This document shows, in pieces, positions 9,344-17,431 of a DNA stretch of 64,000 bases (its first letter is position 1; every line of letters begins with the position of its first letter). The notes under the pieces are model-generated. The model worked only from the letters and a program-made list of their open reading frames with translations. It did no database searches and had not been told where the DNA came from. The translations under genes and the position numbers were made by a program. Origin of the DNA: Sphingobium sp. Leaf26 (GTDB lineage: Bacteria > Pseudomonadota > Alphaproteobacteria > Sphingomonadales > Sphingomonadaceae); contig NZ_LMKV01000012.1 in assembly GCF_001421665.1 (NCBI RefSeq), positions 739,416 through 803,415 of the forward strand, read 5' to 3'.

Positions 9344-10453
9344 TCAGCAACCCCGGCGGATGATGGGCAAGGTGAGGAGGACGGAAAAACCGTCGCCTTC
9401 GCGCGGACCATAAGCGATGCGGCCCTGTTCGCCAAAGCGGGCGGTCAGCCGGTCGCGGACATTGGCAAGGCCGATGCCGCTGCCGGCGTCGGCCCCGCTC
9501 GGCGGATTGTCGCCATCATCGGTCACGGCAATGTGCAACTGGTCGCCATCCTCCCGCGCGGTGATGGTGATGGTCACGGGACTTAAGGTGCGGGATACGC
9601 CATATTTGATCGCATTTTCGACCAGCGGCTGGAGGATGAGGCCGGGGACGCAGGCGTTCATCAGCGCGGGCGGGATGTCGATGGCGGTGGTCAGCCGGTC
9701 GGGGAAGCGGACCGCCTCGATATCCAGATAGAGTTTCTGAAGATGGACTTCCTCCTCCAGCGGCACATCGTCCAGCGGATCGCCGGTCAGGCTGGTGCGG
9801 TAGAAGTTGGAGAGCGACATGATCATCTGCTCCGCATCGTCCGGCTTGTTGCGCATGACCAGGGTGGAGAGGGAGTTGAGCGTGTTGAACAGGAAATGCG
9901 GGTTCACCTGATAACGGAGCGAGCGCAGTTCGGCCTGCTGGGCGGCGCGTTCCAGCCGGGCGGCGCGGCGTTCGGTGCGGTGCGCTTCGCTGGCATAGGA
10001 GAGGGCGAGGTAAAGGCCGGCCCAGGCGGCGAGGAAGAAATAGCGCGTCATCGCGTCTTCGACGATGGAGATGAGCACATAGCCTTCCTCCATCGCCTTC
10101 TTCTTCATGTCCGCGTCGGGAAAGAGGCTGATCGGATCATAGACGTTGAAGATATAATAGTTGGCCGCTGCCATGGCGAGCGCGAAGGGGGCGGCGAGCG
10201 AGAAGGCGGCGACGAAGCGGACCGCCAGCGGCTTATAGTCGAACCGGCGCAGCGCGAGATAGAGTATCCAGGTGACGATGATGCCGATCACCGCCACGAC
10301 CATGCGGCGGGCCGCCATTTCCCATTGCGCGTCGAAGCCGACGACGATGGCGCGCAGGGTCACGATGACGGTGTAGAAGAACCAGAAGCCCAGAATCGAA
10401 TAGAGCGCGATCGACGGCGCGACGCCGCGATCGTCTTCGGGAAGATCAGTCAT
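9344..10453 (-). CDS. LytS/YehU-type sensor histidine kinase
   Basis: A 369-residue inner-membrane kinase. Four hydrophobic segments occupy about residues 15-160. They are followed by the His_kinase (PF06580) phospho-acceptor region LRYQVNPHFLFNTLNSLSTL (His about residue 203) and a C-terminal HATPase with N-box ENAIKYGVS and G-box GSGIGLANVRDRL. It lies 5 bp upstream of the LytTR regulator in the same operon. The signal sensed is not evident from the sequence. Confidence 0.93.
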   Translation of the reverse strand: MTDLPEDDRGVAPSIALYSILGFWFFYTVIVTLRAIVVGFDAQWEMAARRMVVAVIGIIVTWILYLALRRFDYKPLAVRFVAAFSLAAPFALAMAAANYYIFNVYDPISLFPDADMKKKAMEEGYVLISIVEDAMTRYFFLAAWAGLYLALSYASEAHRTERRAARLERAAQQAELRSLRYQVNPHFLFNTLNSLSTLVMRNKPDDAEQMIMSLSNFYRTSLTGDPLDDVPLEEEVHLQKLYLDIEAVRFPDRLTTAIDIPPALMNACVPGLILQPLVENAIKYGVSRTLSPVTITITAREDGDQLHIAVTDDGDNPPSGADAGSGIGLANVRDRLTARFGEQGRIAYGPREGDGFSVLLTLPIIRRGC

Positions 10454-10594
10454 GATGCCTGTCTACGCCGGGATATTGCGAAAGTCTGTAGGACGCCGTG
10501 TTGCTGGTCGAACTGGCGGCGGCGTTGGTCGAAGGACGGGCGGAACCGCGCTGCCGGGCTGTCCGTTGATCCGAGGAAACGACAGGAGAGTGTC

Positions 10595-10810
10595 ATGACG
10601 GACAAGAACGAACTGCGTCCGAACAGTCGCGAGGAGGCCGGCGACGATCGGGAAAGCGATACGCAGGACCATGTGCTGCACCCCGACGAGAAGCGCGACG
10701 AGAGCCTGAAGGATTCGATGGATGCGTCCGATCCGCCATCGACCGCCAAGCCCGGCGACAAGGGCGACCCGGTGCCCTCGTCCGGTTTCAGGGAGGGCGA
10801 GGACCGATAG
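10595..10810 (+). CDS. Small hydrophilic acidic protein, unknown function
   Basis: A 71-residue protein preceded by an AGGAGAG ribosome site seven bases before its ATG. It is highly charged, has no hydrophobic segment and appears intrinsically disordered (rich in Asp, Glu, Lys, Ser, Pro). I do not recognise a family; small proteins of this style are frequent in sphingomonads. It stands alone, divergent from the kinase. Confidence 0.6.
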   Translation: MTDKNELRPNSREEAGDDRESDTQDHVLHPDEKRDESLKDSMDASDPPSTAKPGDKGDPVPSSGFREGEDR

Positions 10811-10879
10811 CTCCGCCTGTAACGATATGCTATCGTAACGGGCGGAAGAGCGAAAAGCGCCGCCCCTTTTGAGAGGAGT

Positions 10880-11143
10880 ATGCCATCCATGCCGACATCC
10901 GCCACCCCCGCCATCGAGCGCATCGCCCGTGTCCTTGCCGGTCGCCAGTTGAGCCTGAACGGGGGCGGCCATGATCCGCATGCGGCCGGCGCGGTGGATG
11001 CCGCCTGGCCCGACCATGTCGATGATGCCTATGCGATCCTGCATACGTTGCGCGAACCCGATGCGCAGATGGCGCAGGCCGGCGACGTGGGCGTATGGCG
11101 GGCGATGATCGGCGCGGTGTTGGAGCGGCGGGCCAGCGCCTGA
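10880..11143 (+). CDS. Hypothetical small protein
   Basis: An 87-residue protein with an AGAGGAG ribosome site directly before the first ATG; a second in-frame ATG three codons later is also possible. The N-terminal helix IERIARVLAGRQLSLNGGG is followed by a Trp/His-containing region and an alpha-helical C-terminus (VGVWRAMIGAVLERRA). No family recognised. Confidence 0.6.
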   Translation: MPSMPTSATPAIERIARVLAGRQLSLNGGGHDPHAAGAVDAAWPDHVDDAYAILHTLREPDAQMAQAGDVGVWRAMIGAVLERRASA

Positions 11144-11243
11144 ACTTTCCGCGCCTGAATCTGCCGGGGCCTGAATGTGCGGGGGACGGCTGGCGCGCTC
11201 TGGCGCTGGCGGTTTTAAACCGTTAGGCGTGGGCGACGGGCCG

Positions 11244-11603
11244 ATGCTGAAGATCAAGATCCAGATATATTGTGGCGACGAGATCGCCATGGGGCCGGGC
11301 AAGGCGGACCTGCTCGACGCGATCGCGGCGGAAGGGTCGATCTCGGCGGCCGGGCGGAAGCAGGGGATGAGTTACCGGAGATGCTGGCTGCTGGTCGACG
11401 TCATGAACCGCTGCTGGGCCGATCCGCTGGTCGCGACGTCGAGCGAAGGGGCGCGTTTGACGCCGAGCGGGACCGCGATCCTGGCGACCTATCGTGCCTT
11501 GCAGGCGAGCGTGGCCGGGACCGGGCTGGAGAGTGCTGCGGCGCTGGAACGGTTGCTGCGGGATAGGCCGCTGTCCACGCAAGTCGCTTCGCCGCATAGC
11601 TAA
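11244..11603 (+). CDS. ModE-like winged-helix regulator (DNA-binding domain only)
   Basis: A 119-residue protein resembling the N-terminal DNA-binding domain of ModE (LysR-like winged helix). The typical ModE pattern is seen: DLLDAIAAEGSISAAGRKQGMSYRRCWLLVDVMN (split here only by residue order) and GARLTPSG. The C-terminal molybdate-binding TOBE domains are absent, so molybdate sensing, if any, must differ. The start MLKIKIQIYCGD was chosen over a longer frame because homology begins there. The stop codon TAG forms part of the following CtrA-like site. A molybdenum hydroxylase lies about 5.4 kb downstream, but a link is speculative. Confidence 0.8.
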   Translation: MLKIKIQIYCGDEIAMGPGKADLLDAIAAEGSISAAGRKQGMSYRRCWLLVDVMNRCWADPLVATSSEGARLTPSGTAILATYRALQASVAGTGLESAAALERLLRDRPLSTQVASPHS

Positions 11604-11615
11604 TCTTTCGGTAAC
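11600..11615 (+). promoter_or_regulatory. Putative CtrA-type site (CTAA-N7-GTAAC)
   Basis: CTAA, seven bases (TCTTTCG), then GTAAC, lying about 40 bp before the downstream hypothetical gene. It resembles the alphaproteobacterial CtrA recognition sequence TTAA-N7-TTAA(C). A near copy sits at 12300. Confidence 0.4.
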
Positions 11616-11653
11616 GCGCGTGCGGCATGAGAGACGGCGGAGGCCGCTTTCCC

Positions 11654-12022
11654 ATGTATGACATCCGATTTCGCCACGATATCAACCTGCTCGACATCGC
11701 CTGGCACGGCCAGTTCACCAATGAGGGCGTGGCTGCCTACGCCCGTGAGGTGAAGGCGCGATTCGTGGCCGAGGGGTTTGCGCCCGGCTATCTGCTGCGG
11801 ATGGACATGAGTGGCAGCGCGGTGCAGCCGCAGGTAGCGGTCGCGGCTTTCCGCGCGCATCTGGGCGAAGGGCTGTTCCCGCGGGCGTCGCGGATCGCCA
11901 TCGTCACCCCCAGCATCATCGCCACGATGCAGGTGCGGCGGGAAATGACCCAGGATTATATGCGGATATTCACCCAGGCCGATGAGGCGCTGGCCTGGCT
12001 GCTGGAGAGGGTGAGCGCTTGA
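11654..12022 (+). CDS. Hypothetical protein (STAS/SpoIIAA-like size)
   Basis: A 122-residue cytoplasmic protein starting MYDIRFRHDINLLDIAWHG; nine extra residues are possible from an upstream ATG at 11627. The alternation of strands and helices (LLDIAWHG, YLLRMDMSG, RIAIVTPS, ADEALAWLLE) and its length recall SpoIIAA-like/STAS-fold proteins that are common in sphingomonads, but I cannot confirm a family. It is preceded by a CtrA-like site, suggesting cell-cycle or motility-linked control. Confidence 0.6.
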   Translation: MYDIRFRHDINLLDIAWHGQFTNEGVAAYAREVKARFVAEGFAPGYLLRMDMSGSAVQPQVAVAAFRAHLGEGLFPRASRIAIVTPSIIATMQVRREMTQDYMRIFTQADEALAWLLERVSA

Positions 12023-12060
12023 TGAGACAGCGAGTTGGACAGGTGAATCGCGTGGGTTTA

Positions 12061-12080
12061 TTAGTTACTTAGCTAACTAA
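12061..12080. promoter_or_regulatory. AT-rich palindrome, operator-like
   Basis: Perfect 7-bp arms TTAGTTA / TAACTAA separated by six bases, in an AT-rich patch unlike the surrounding GC-rich DNA. The palindrome resembles MarR-family operators, but no MarR gene is adjacent. The gap 12023-12365 (343 bp) holds this palindrome, a CtrA-like site and no gene I can support. Confidence 0.4.
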
Positions 12081-12299
12081 TTAAATTGTGGCCAGCTATG
12101 TTCGCGGGATGGGGTGTCATATTTGGCGGGCCTGTCCCGACTTGGGTTCAGACGCTGTTTCAGCCGATCATCGCGCGGGTCATGCAGGCGCGATGGGGGG
12201 TGTTGTCCGCGTCTCCAACGGCTTGTCGCAGTCACGGAAGTTTCATGTTGCGCCGCACAAAGAAATCTGTTCCGTTATGAACAGCGGTGGAACAGGCGC

Positions 12300-12316
12300 T
12301 TAAGCCTTCGGTAACC
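12300..12316 (+). promoter_or_regulatory. Putative CtrA-type site (TTAA-N7-GTAACC)
   Basis: TTAA, seven bases (GCCTTCG), then GTAACC, located 50 bp before the 12366 gene. This is a good match to the alphaproteobacterial CtrA site and shares the inner TTCGGTAAC with the site at 11600. Confidence 0.5.
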
Positions 12317-12365
12317 ATAGAGGGCGCATGTTTCATCCTACGACTTCAAGTCGGAGGGCATGAAC

Positions 12366-12914
12366 ATGGGTACGAGTGCAAGACCTGCGGACGGGGCTGT
12401 CACCTTGGCGGAACTGCGTGAATTCGCCAGCTTCCCGTCTGCCACGCAACGCTATATCCGCCGATCGCTGGATATCGGGCTGCATCGCCGCGATGCGATG
12501 AAGCTGTGGTCCCGCGACATGGTGGAGGAAGCGTCGATCCGCGCACAGGCGCGCATCTACGGCCGGCTGGACGATATCAAGGCGCGCGTACCCGATGATA
12601 GCGGGCTGGAGCAGGTGGAGCCGTTCATGGCGCCGCTGGTCACGGTATCGGCCTTCGACCTGGGGCAGGATCGGCTGAGCAGCTTTTCCGCCTATCGCTT
12701 CCTCTATGAGCGCCTGCTGGGCGCTGGGGCGCGGCCCTGGTTGCCGGGGGCGTTCTGCGCCGCCGCCAGCCTGCCGCACCTCCACCCCGAAAAGCGGCGC
12801 GCGCTGCTCCAGTCGATCAGCGAGGCGGCGGCGACGGCGGTGGGCTGGTCCAACCGCGAACCGACCTTCTATCCTGAGTGGGTGGAAAAGGTGGATCTTT
12901 CCAAGGCGAACTGA
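12366..12914 (+). CDS. Hypothetical protein, 182 residues
   Basis: A soluble, Arg-rich alpha-helical protein with no recognised family. The start at 12366 (MGTSARPADGA) is preferred over 12360 because GGAGGG lies seven bases before it. Features seen: a helical N-terminal half (FASFPSATQRYIRRSLDIGLHRRDAM) and a conserved-looking RPWLPGAFCAAASLPHLHPEKR. A CtrA-like site upstream and a strong terminator 28 bp downstream bracket it as a monocistronic unit. Confidence 0.6.
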   Translation: MGTSARPADGAVTLAELREFASFPSATQRYIRRSLDIGLHRRDAMKLWSRDMVEEASIRAQARIYGRLDDIKARVPDDSGLEQVEPFMAPLVTVSAFDLGQDRLSSFSAYRFLYERLLGAGARPWLPGAFCAAASLPHLHPEKRRALLQSISEAAATAVGWSNREPTFYPEWVEKVDLSKAN

Positions 12915-12941
12915 GGGGGAACCCAAGGTTGTGCCTTAACG

Positions 12942-12981
12942 AAAAAGGCCGCGCGAAGTGGGGGCTTCGCGCGGCCTTTTT
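12942..12981. terminator. Strong intrinsic terminator
   Basis: A perfect 17-bp inverted repeat with a six-base loop. The arms read AAAAAGGCCGCGCGAAG and CTTCGCGCGGCCTTTTT, so the hairpin ends in a T-run on the plus strand and an A-run mirrored for the minus strand. It ends the 12366 gene. Confidence 0.92.
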
Positions 12982-12995
12982 CATGGGGCTGCGGG

Positions 12996-13418
12996 ATGAC
13001 GGAGACGGGTATGATCGGAACGGTGATGGTGGTGGCGGCGCTGGCCGGGGCGAGCGATATCGGCGTGGGCGATGCGCAGCGGCGCGTGCTGCTGGATGCG
13101 CTGCGGCCGGTGATCGAGCGCGATCTGGGGCAGAAGGTGCAATTCGTCGTGCGGACGCTGCGGCGGCAGGATCGCTGGGCCTTCGCCCATGTGGTGCCGC
13201 AGACGGTGGCGGGCGGGGCGATCGACTTTCGCCGCACCCGCCATGCCGAGCGGGTCGAGGCCGGGATATTAGACGGGCCGGATACCTATGCGCTGCTGGA
13301 GATGCGGGACGGGCGCTGGATGGTGCGCGACTTCGTGGTCGGGCCTACCGATGTGACTTATGCGGGATGGCCGGACGACTATGGCGCGCCGGCGGGGTTG
13401 TTCGGTTTGGAGGAGTGA
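12996..13418 (+). CDS. Hypothetical secreted protein
   Basis: A 140-residue protein with a short hydrophobic N-terminus (MIGTVMVVAALAGAS) consistent with a signal peptide; the start could be 12996 or Met6 at 13011. The mature part (RPVIERDLGQKVQFVVRTLRRQDRWAFAHVVPQ) looks like a small alpha/beta periplasmic domain. I do not recognise a named family. It converges with the RTX gene. Confidence 0.65.
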   Translation: MTETGMIGTVMVVAALAGASDIGVGDAQRRVLLDALRPVIERDLGQKVQFVVRTLRRQDRWAFAHVVPQTVAGGAIDFRRTRHAERVEAGILDGPDTYALLEMRDGRWMVRDFVVGPTDVTYAGWPDDYGAPAGLFGLEE

Positions 13419-13467
13419 AGGCCGGGTTGGCGGCTAGGGGTGGATCGGCTCCCCCGCCGCCGTCCGG

Positions 13468-16400
13468 TCAGACCAGTGCGAAATCGGCCAGCGTGAGTTG
13501 CGCGGGCGGCAGGCCCAGGCCGAGATCGGCGATGTCGTAGATGTTCGCGTCCTGCGTGCCGCTGGCATCGGCGGTGTAATATAGGTGGGTGCGGCCGTCG
13601 GCAGTGGCGGCGGCGATGAACAGGCCGGCGCCGACCGCGCCGCCGCTGCCATGGTCCGCCAGGATGGCGCGCAGGTCCACTATGTCTTCGACCGGTCCGT
13701 CATAGAGGAACAGGTCTGCGCCGCTGAGGTTGGCGACGCCGTTTTCATCGCCCTGGACCAGCGTGTCGAGCCGCCCGTCGGCCAGGATGAAGCCGGCTGC
13801 GGAGAAGTGCAGTTGATCCTCGCCCGGCGTGAAGTCGGTGATGCTGTCCCAGCCCTGTTCGGCGCTGCCCCAGAAGAAGATGTCGCCGCCGGCGCCGCCG
13901 GTCAGGATGTCGTTGCCATAGCCACCCTCCAGCCGGTCCTGCCCGGCGCCGCCCAGAAGCTGGTCGTCGCCATAGGAGCCGTCGAGGTCGACGCTGTAGG
14001 GGGCGGAGAGGGTGCTGGCGTCGAGGATGTCGTTGCCATATTCGCTGACGACCTGAAGCCGGCCGCCATGGGCGGTCGAGACGAGCGCGTCGGTTATTTC
14101 GAGGCTGTAGTCGGCCGATTCATAGGGGCCTTCGGTGTACCAATAATAGCCATCGTCATAATAATAGTCGCGATACCAATAAAAGACGTTGAGATCGATC
14201 TTCTCGATACCGGATACGCCGGACAGCAAGGCAGCGTCATAGACGGCACCATAGTTGAGGATCAGCGTGTCGATGGCGGCGCCGTCGCCGCCGACCACGA
14301 CATCGCCGCTGACGAAGGAGGTGGGTTCGTAAGCCAGGCTGCCTTCATAGAAATTGAAGATGTCTGCGCCAGCGCCGCCGACCAGATGGTCGGCCCCACT
14401 GATTGTGAGAATGGAGACGGCATAATCGGCCGAGACGGCCGAGGCGTCGACCATGGCGTCCCATCCGAATTGCAGTTCGATCCGGTTGCTGCCCGTCGAT
14501 GCGATCAGTGCGTCGCCCAGAGCGATGCTGCTGCTGCTCAGAAATTCGATCTCGCCGATATCGCGGACCTGTGCGAAGTCCGCTTCGGTCAGGTGGACGC
14601 CGTCGCGGAAGGTCAGGACGTCCGCACCGCCATTGCCCTCAATCCGGTCGCGCGCGTTGAAATCCGTTCCATCGACCAGAATTTGATCATAGCCCGATCC
14701 GCCAAGCACCGTGTCGTTGCCGCTGCTGATATAGATGGTTCCGCCGGCTCTGCCGCTGGCGTCGATCCTGTCATTGCCAGCGCCGTCGCGGATCGTGCCG
14801 GACATGGCCGAGGACAGTTCGATCCAGTTGTCACCATCGGCCAACTGGATTTCCTGCACCACATTGTCCGCATTCCAACTGGCGGCGGAGAAATGGCCGG
14901 CGGTCGAGAAGATGAGCGTGTTATAGGCCCAGCCGCCGTCGCCACCATCCATGAAGTCGGCGCTGGTCAGATCCTCCATGCGGAAGATGAAGAAATCATC
15001 ATACCAGCCGCCGACGAGATGATCGTCGCCTGCACCGGCCGTTACCCACACGCCGGTATCGAAATCGGTCGCGTCGAGGCGGTCGTCGCCGTCGTTCAGG
15101 ATGATCTGATAGGGTTCAAACGGATACCAGTTGGTCGGGCGGCCGGACAGGGTGATGTCGTTTGCGCCATTGGCGAAGCTGACCTGCTCCACCGAACTGA
15201 GGGACGACCATAGGGCATCGGTTATGCTGACGGTTCCGGCGGTCTGAAAGGCGATCCGGTCCCGGCCGCCATTGCCGACGATCCTGTCCGCTGCGGTCAG
15301 CGCGCCGGCGTCGAAGCGGAAGATGTCGTCGCCCGCGCCGCCGATCAGCATGTCGTTGCCAAGGCCTGCATAGACGTCGAGATGGTCGGCGGCGGTGAAA
15401 TCCCGCGCGTTGATGCTGTCATTGCGGGCATTGCCGATGATGGTGACGGTGCGGTTCTGCGCCGTGGCGGCCCAATGCGGGGCGAGGCTGAGATGGTTGG
15501 CGCCGTTGGCCAGGTCTATCCGTTCTATGCCGGAGACATTGGCCAGTTGCTGGCCATAGAGGCCACCGGCGCTGGTCAGGATGAGCCGGTCGAAGCCGGC
15601 ACCGCCCCGGACTGTGTCGCCGCCATCGAGGGCATTGGCGGCGAAGCGGAAGCTGTCGTCGCCCGCGCCGCCGATCAAGCTGTCGTTGCCAAGGCCGGCT
15701 GTGACGTCCAGCCGGTCGAAGGCGGTGAAGCCGGAGGCGTTGACGCTGTCGTTGCCGGCATTGCCGATGACGGTGACGGTGCGGCTTTGCGCGGTAGCGG
15801 CCCAGTGCGCGGCGAGGCTGAGATGGTTGGTGCCGTTGGCGAGGTCTATCCGTTCGATGCCGGAGACATTGGCGAGTTGCTGACCATAGAGACCGCCCGC
15901 GCTGGTGAGGATGAGGCGATCGAAGCCGGCGCCGCCCTGGATGCTGTCGCTGCCGTTGAGGGCGTTGGCGGCGAAGCGGAAGATATCGGCCCCGGCCCCG
16001 CCGATCAAGCTGTCGTTGCCGGTGCCGGCGGTGACGTCGAGATGGTCGGCGGCGGTGAAGCCGGAGGCGTTGATGCTGTCGTTGCCGGCGTTGCCGATGA
16101 CGGTGACGGTGCGGCTTTGCGCCGTAGCGGCCCAATGGGCGGCGAGGCTGAGATGGTTGGCGCCGTTGGCGAGGTCGATCCGTTCGATGTCTGAAATGTT
16201 GGCGAGTTGCTGGCCATAGAGTCCGCCGGCGCTGGTGAGGATGAGGCGGTCGAAGCCGGCGCGGCCGTTGACGCTGTCGCTGCCGTTGAGGGCGTTGGCG
16301 GCGAAGCGGAAAATGTCGTTGCCTGCGCCGCCGAGAAGATTGTCGTTGCCGGTGCCGGCGTGGATGTCGATGCGATCCGCCGCCGTGAAGGTGAAGGCGC

Positions 16401-16713
16401 TGATGACGTCGTTGCCGTTGTTGCCGAGGACGGTGACGGTGCGGTTATGGGCGGTGGCGGCCATCCGCGCGGTCAGGATCAGGCGGTTGGCCCCCGCCGC
16501 GAGTTCGACCTGTTCGATGCCGGATACGCCGGCCAACTGCCCGTCATAGACGGTGCCGGCGGTGTCGAGGACGAGGCGGTCTATCGCGGGGCCGTCGCCG
16601 CCGATGACGGTGTCGCGATTGTTGAGGTCGGCAACGCGGAAATGAAATATGTCCGCTGCCGTAGTGCCGGTGAAATGATCGTCGCTATTAGGGTTAGACC
16701 TGAAGATCGCCAT
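13468..16713 (-). CDS. RTX-type calcium-binding repeat protein
   Basis: A 1081-residue protein, probably secreted by a type I system, starting MAIFRSNPNSDDHFTG with no Sec signal. It has many nonapeptide-like GGAGxDxF/GxGNDxLxGG motifs, notably DQLLGGAGQDRLEGGYGND near the C-terminus, that bind calcium in beta rolls. Between repeats lie about 110-residue modules (ISDIERIDLANGANHLSL, TVTVIGNAGNDSINASGF). The last 130 residues resemble the C-terminal uncleaved export signal region. No type I ABC exporter, membrane-fusion or acyltransferase gene is adjacent. No enzymatic domain is visible, so adhesin or S-layer-like roles are possible. Confidence 0.85.
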   Translation of the reverse strand: MAIFRSNPNSDDHFTGTTAADIFHFRVADLNNRDTVIGGDGPAIDRLVLDTAGTVYDGQLAGVSGIEQVELAAGANRLILTARMAATAHNRTVTVLGNNGNDVISAFTFTAADRIDIHAGTGNDNLLGGAGNDIFRFAANALNGSDSVNGRAGFDRLILTSAGGLYGQQLANISDIERIDLANGANHLSLAAHWAATAQSRTVTVIGNAGNDSINASGFTAADHLDVTAGTGNDSLIGGAGADIFRFAANALNGSDSIQGGAGFDRLILTSAGGLYGQQLANVSGIERIDLANGTNHLSLAAHWAATAQSRTVTVIGNAGNDSVNASGFTAFDRLDVTAGLGNDSLIGGAGDDSFRFAANALDGGDTVRGGAGFDRLILTSAGGLYGQQLANVSGIERIDLANGANHLSLAPHWAATAQNRTVTIIGNARNDSINARDFTAADHLDVYAGLGNDMLIGGAGDDIFRFDAGALTAADRIVGNGGRDRIAFQTAGTVSITDALWSSLSSVEQVSFANGANDITLSGRPTNWYPFEPYQIILNDGDDRLDATDFDTGVWVTAGAGDDHLVGGWYDDFFIFRMEDLTSADFMDGGDGGWAYNTLIFSTAGHFSAASWNADNVVQEIQLADGDNWIELSSAMSGTIRDGAGNDRIDASGRAGGTIYISSGNDTVLGGSGYDQILVDGTDFNARDRIEGNGGADVLTFRDGVHLTEADFAQVRDIGEIEFLSSSSIALGDALIASTGSNRIELQFGWDAMVDASAVSADYAVSILTISGADHLVGGAGADIFNFYEGSLAYEPTSFVSGDVVVGGDGAAIDTLILNYGAVYDAALLSGVSGIEKIDLNVFYWYRDYYYDDGYYWYTEGPYESADYSLEITDALVSTAHGGRLQVVSEYGNDILDASTLSAPYSVDLDGSYGDDQLLGGAGQDRLEGGYGNDILTGGAGGDIFFWGSAEQGWDSITDFTPGEDQLHFSAAGFILADGRLDTLVQGDENGVANLSGADLFLYDGPVEDIVDLRAILADHGSGGAVGAGLFIAAATADGRTHLYYTADASGTQDANIYDIADLGLGLPPAQLTLADFALV
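15300..16590 (-). repeat. Internal 330-bp tandem repeats of the RTX gene
   Basis: The landmark TGGCCATAGA (or one-base variant) recurs at 15551, 15881 and 16211, exactly 330 bp apart, and flanking sequence is nearly identical across each unit. This equals 110 residues per module. A more diverged copy lies at the 5' end of the gene. Nucleotide-level identity suggests recent duplication or gene conversion. Confidence 0.9.
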
Positions 16714-16960
16714 CACGATTCGTCCCGCTATTGCGCATGAAATCATCATGCCTGACTTATGAACGACTGACGAGTATCAAAGTCGGTCATGATATTGCCG
16801 GTTCGTTTCCATGTGCGATAGTCGGCGTCATCATGCCGCTATGGTCGTGCATGATGCGATGCGCGGGCCGATCCGTTTTCCCGCAGGCGGGGGCATGAAA
16901 TGGCTGGACAGGCGGCGTCTTTCTGGCATCCCATCGTTGGTGCGCGACAATCGGGGGACG

Positions 16961-17431
16961 ATGATGGCGATCAACCTGAAGGTGAATGGGCAAGTGCGGG
17001 CGGTGGAGGCCGATCCGGCCAAGCCGCTGCTATGGGTGCTGCGCGAGGATCTGGACATGGTGGGCACCAAGTTCGGCTGTGGCGCGGGGCTGTGCGGCGC
17101 GTGCACCGTCCATATCGACGGCAGCCCGGCGCGCGCGTGCCAGACGCCGATCGGCGAGGCGCAGGGCATGGCGATCACCACGATCGAGGCGGTGGCGCAG
17201 AGCGAGGCGGGCAAGCGCATTTCCGATAGCTGGGTGAAGCTGGACGTGCCGCAATGCGGCTATTGCCAGGCGGGGCAGATCATGAGCGCGACCGCGCTGC
17301 TGGCGACCACGCCCGATCCCACGGACGAGGATATTGACGGGGCGATGATGGGCAATTTGTGCCGTTGCTCCACCTATGTCCGCATTCGCGCCGCGATCAG
17401 GGATGCAGCCAGGTCGGGAGCGAAGGCATGA
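16961..17431 (+). CDS. Mo-hydroxylase small subunit, [2Fe-2S] (IorA-like)
   Basis: A 156-residue iron-sulfur subunit of the xanthine-oxidase family. The N-terminal plant-ferredoxin domain has CGAGLCGACTVHIDG with a later Cys (RACQTP), and the C-terminal helical [2Fe-2S] domain has QCGYCQAGQI and CRCSTY. It passes electrons from the molybdenum site of the large subunit to an acceptor. The ATG at 16961 or 16964 is used because the ferredoxin fold begins there. The stop overlaps the large-subunit start (ATGA). Most similar by pattern to isoquinoline 1-oxidoreductase or aldehyde oxidoreductase small subunits; the true substrate is unknown. Confidence 0.93.
   Translation: MMAINLKVNGQVRAVEADPAKPLLWVLREDLDMVGTKFGCGAGLCGACTVHIDGSPARACQTPIGEAQGMAITTIEAVAQSEAGKRISDSWVKLDVPQCGYCQAGQIMSATALLATTPDPTDEDIDGAMMGNLCRCSTYVRIRAAIRDAARSGAKA

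Noticed and set aside
13585..15213. A 542-codon plus-strand frame opposite the RTX gene
   Set aside because: Its Val/Ala/Gly-rich repetitive translation reflects the complement of the RTX repeats; no ribosome site or known domain.
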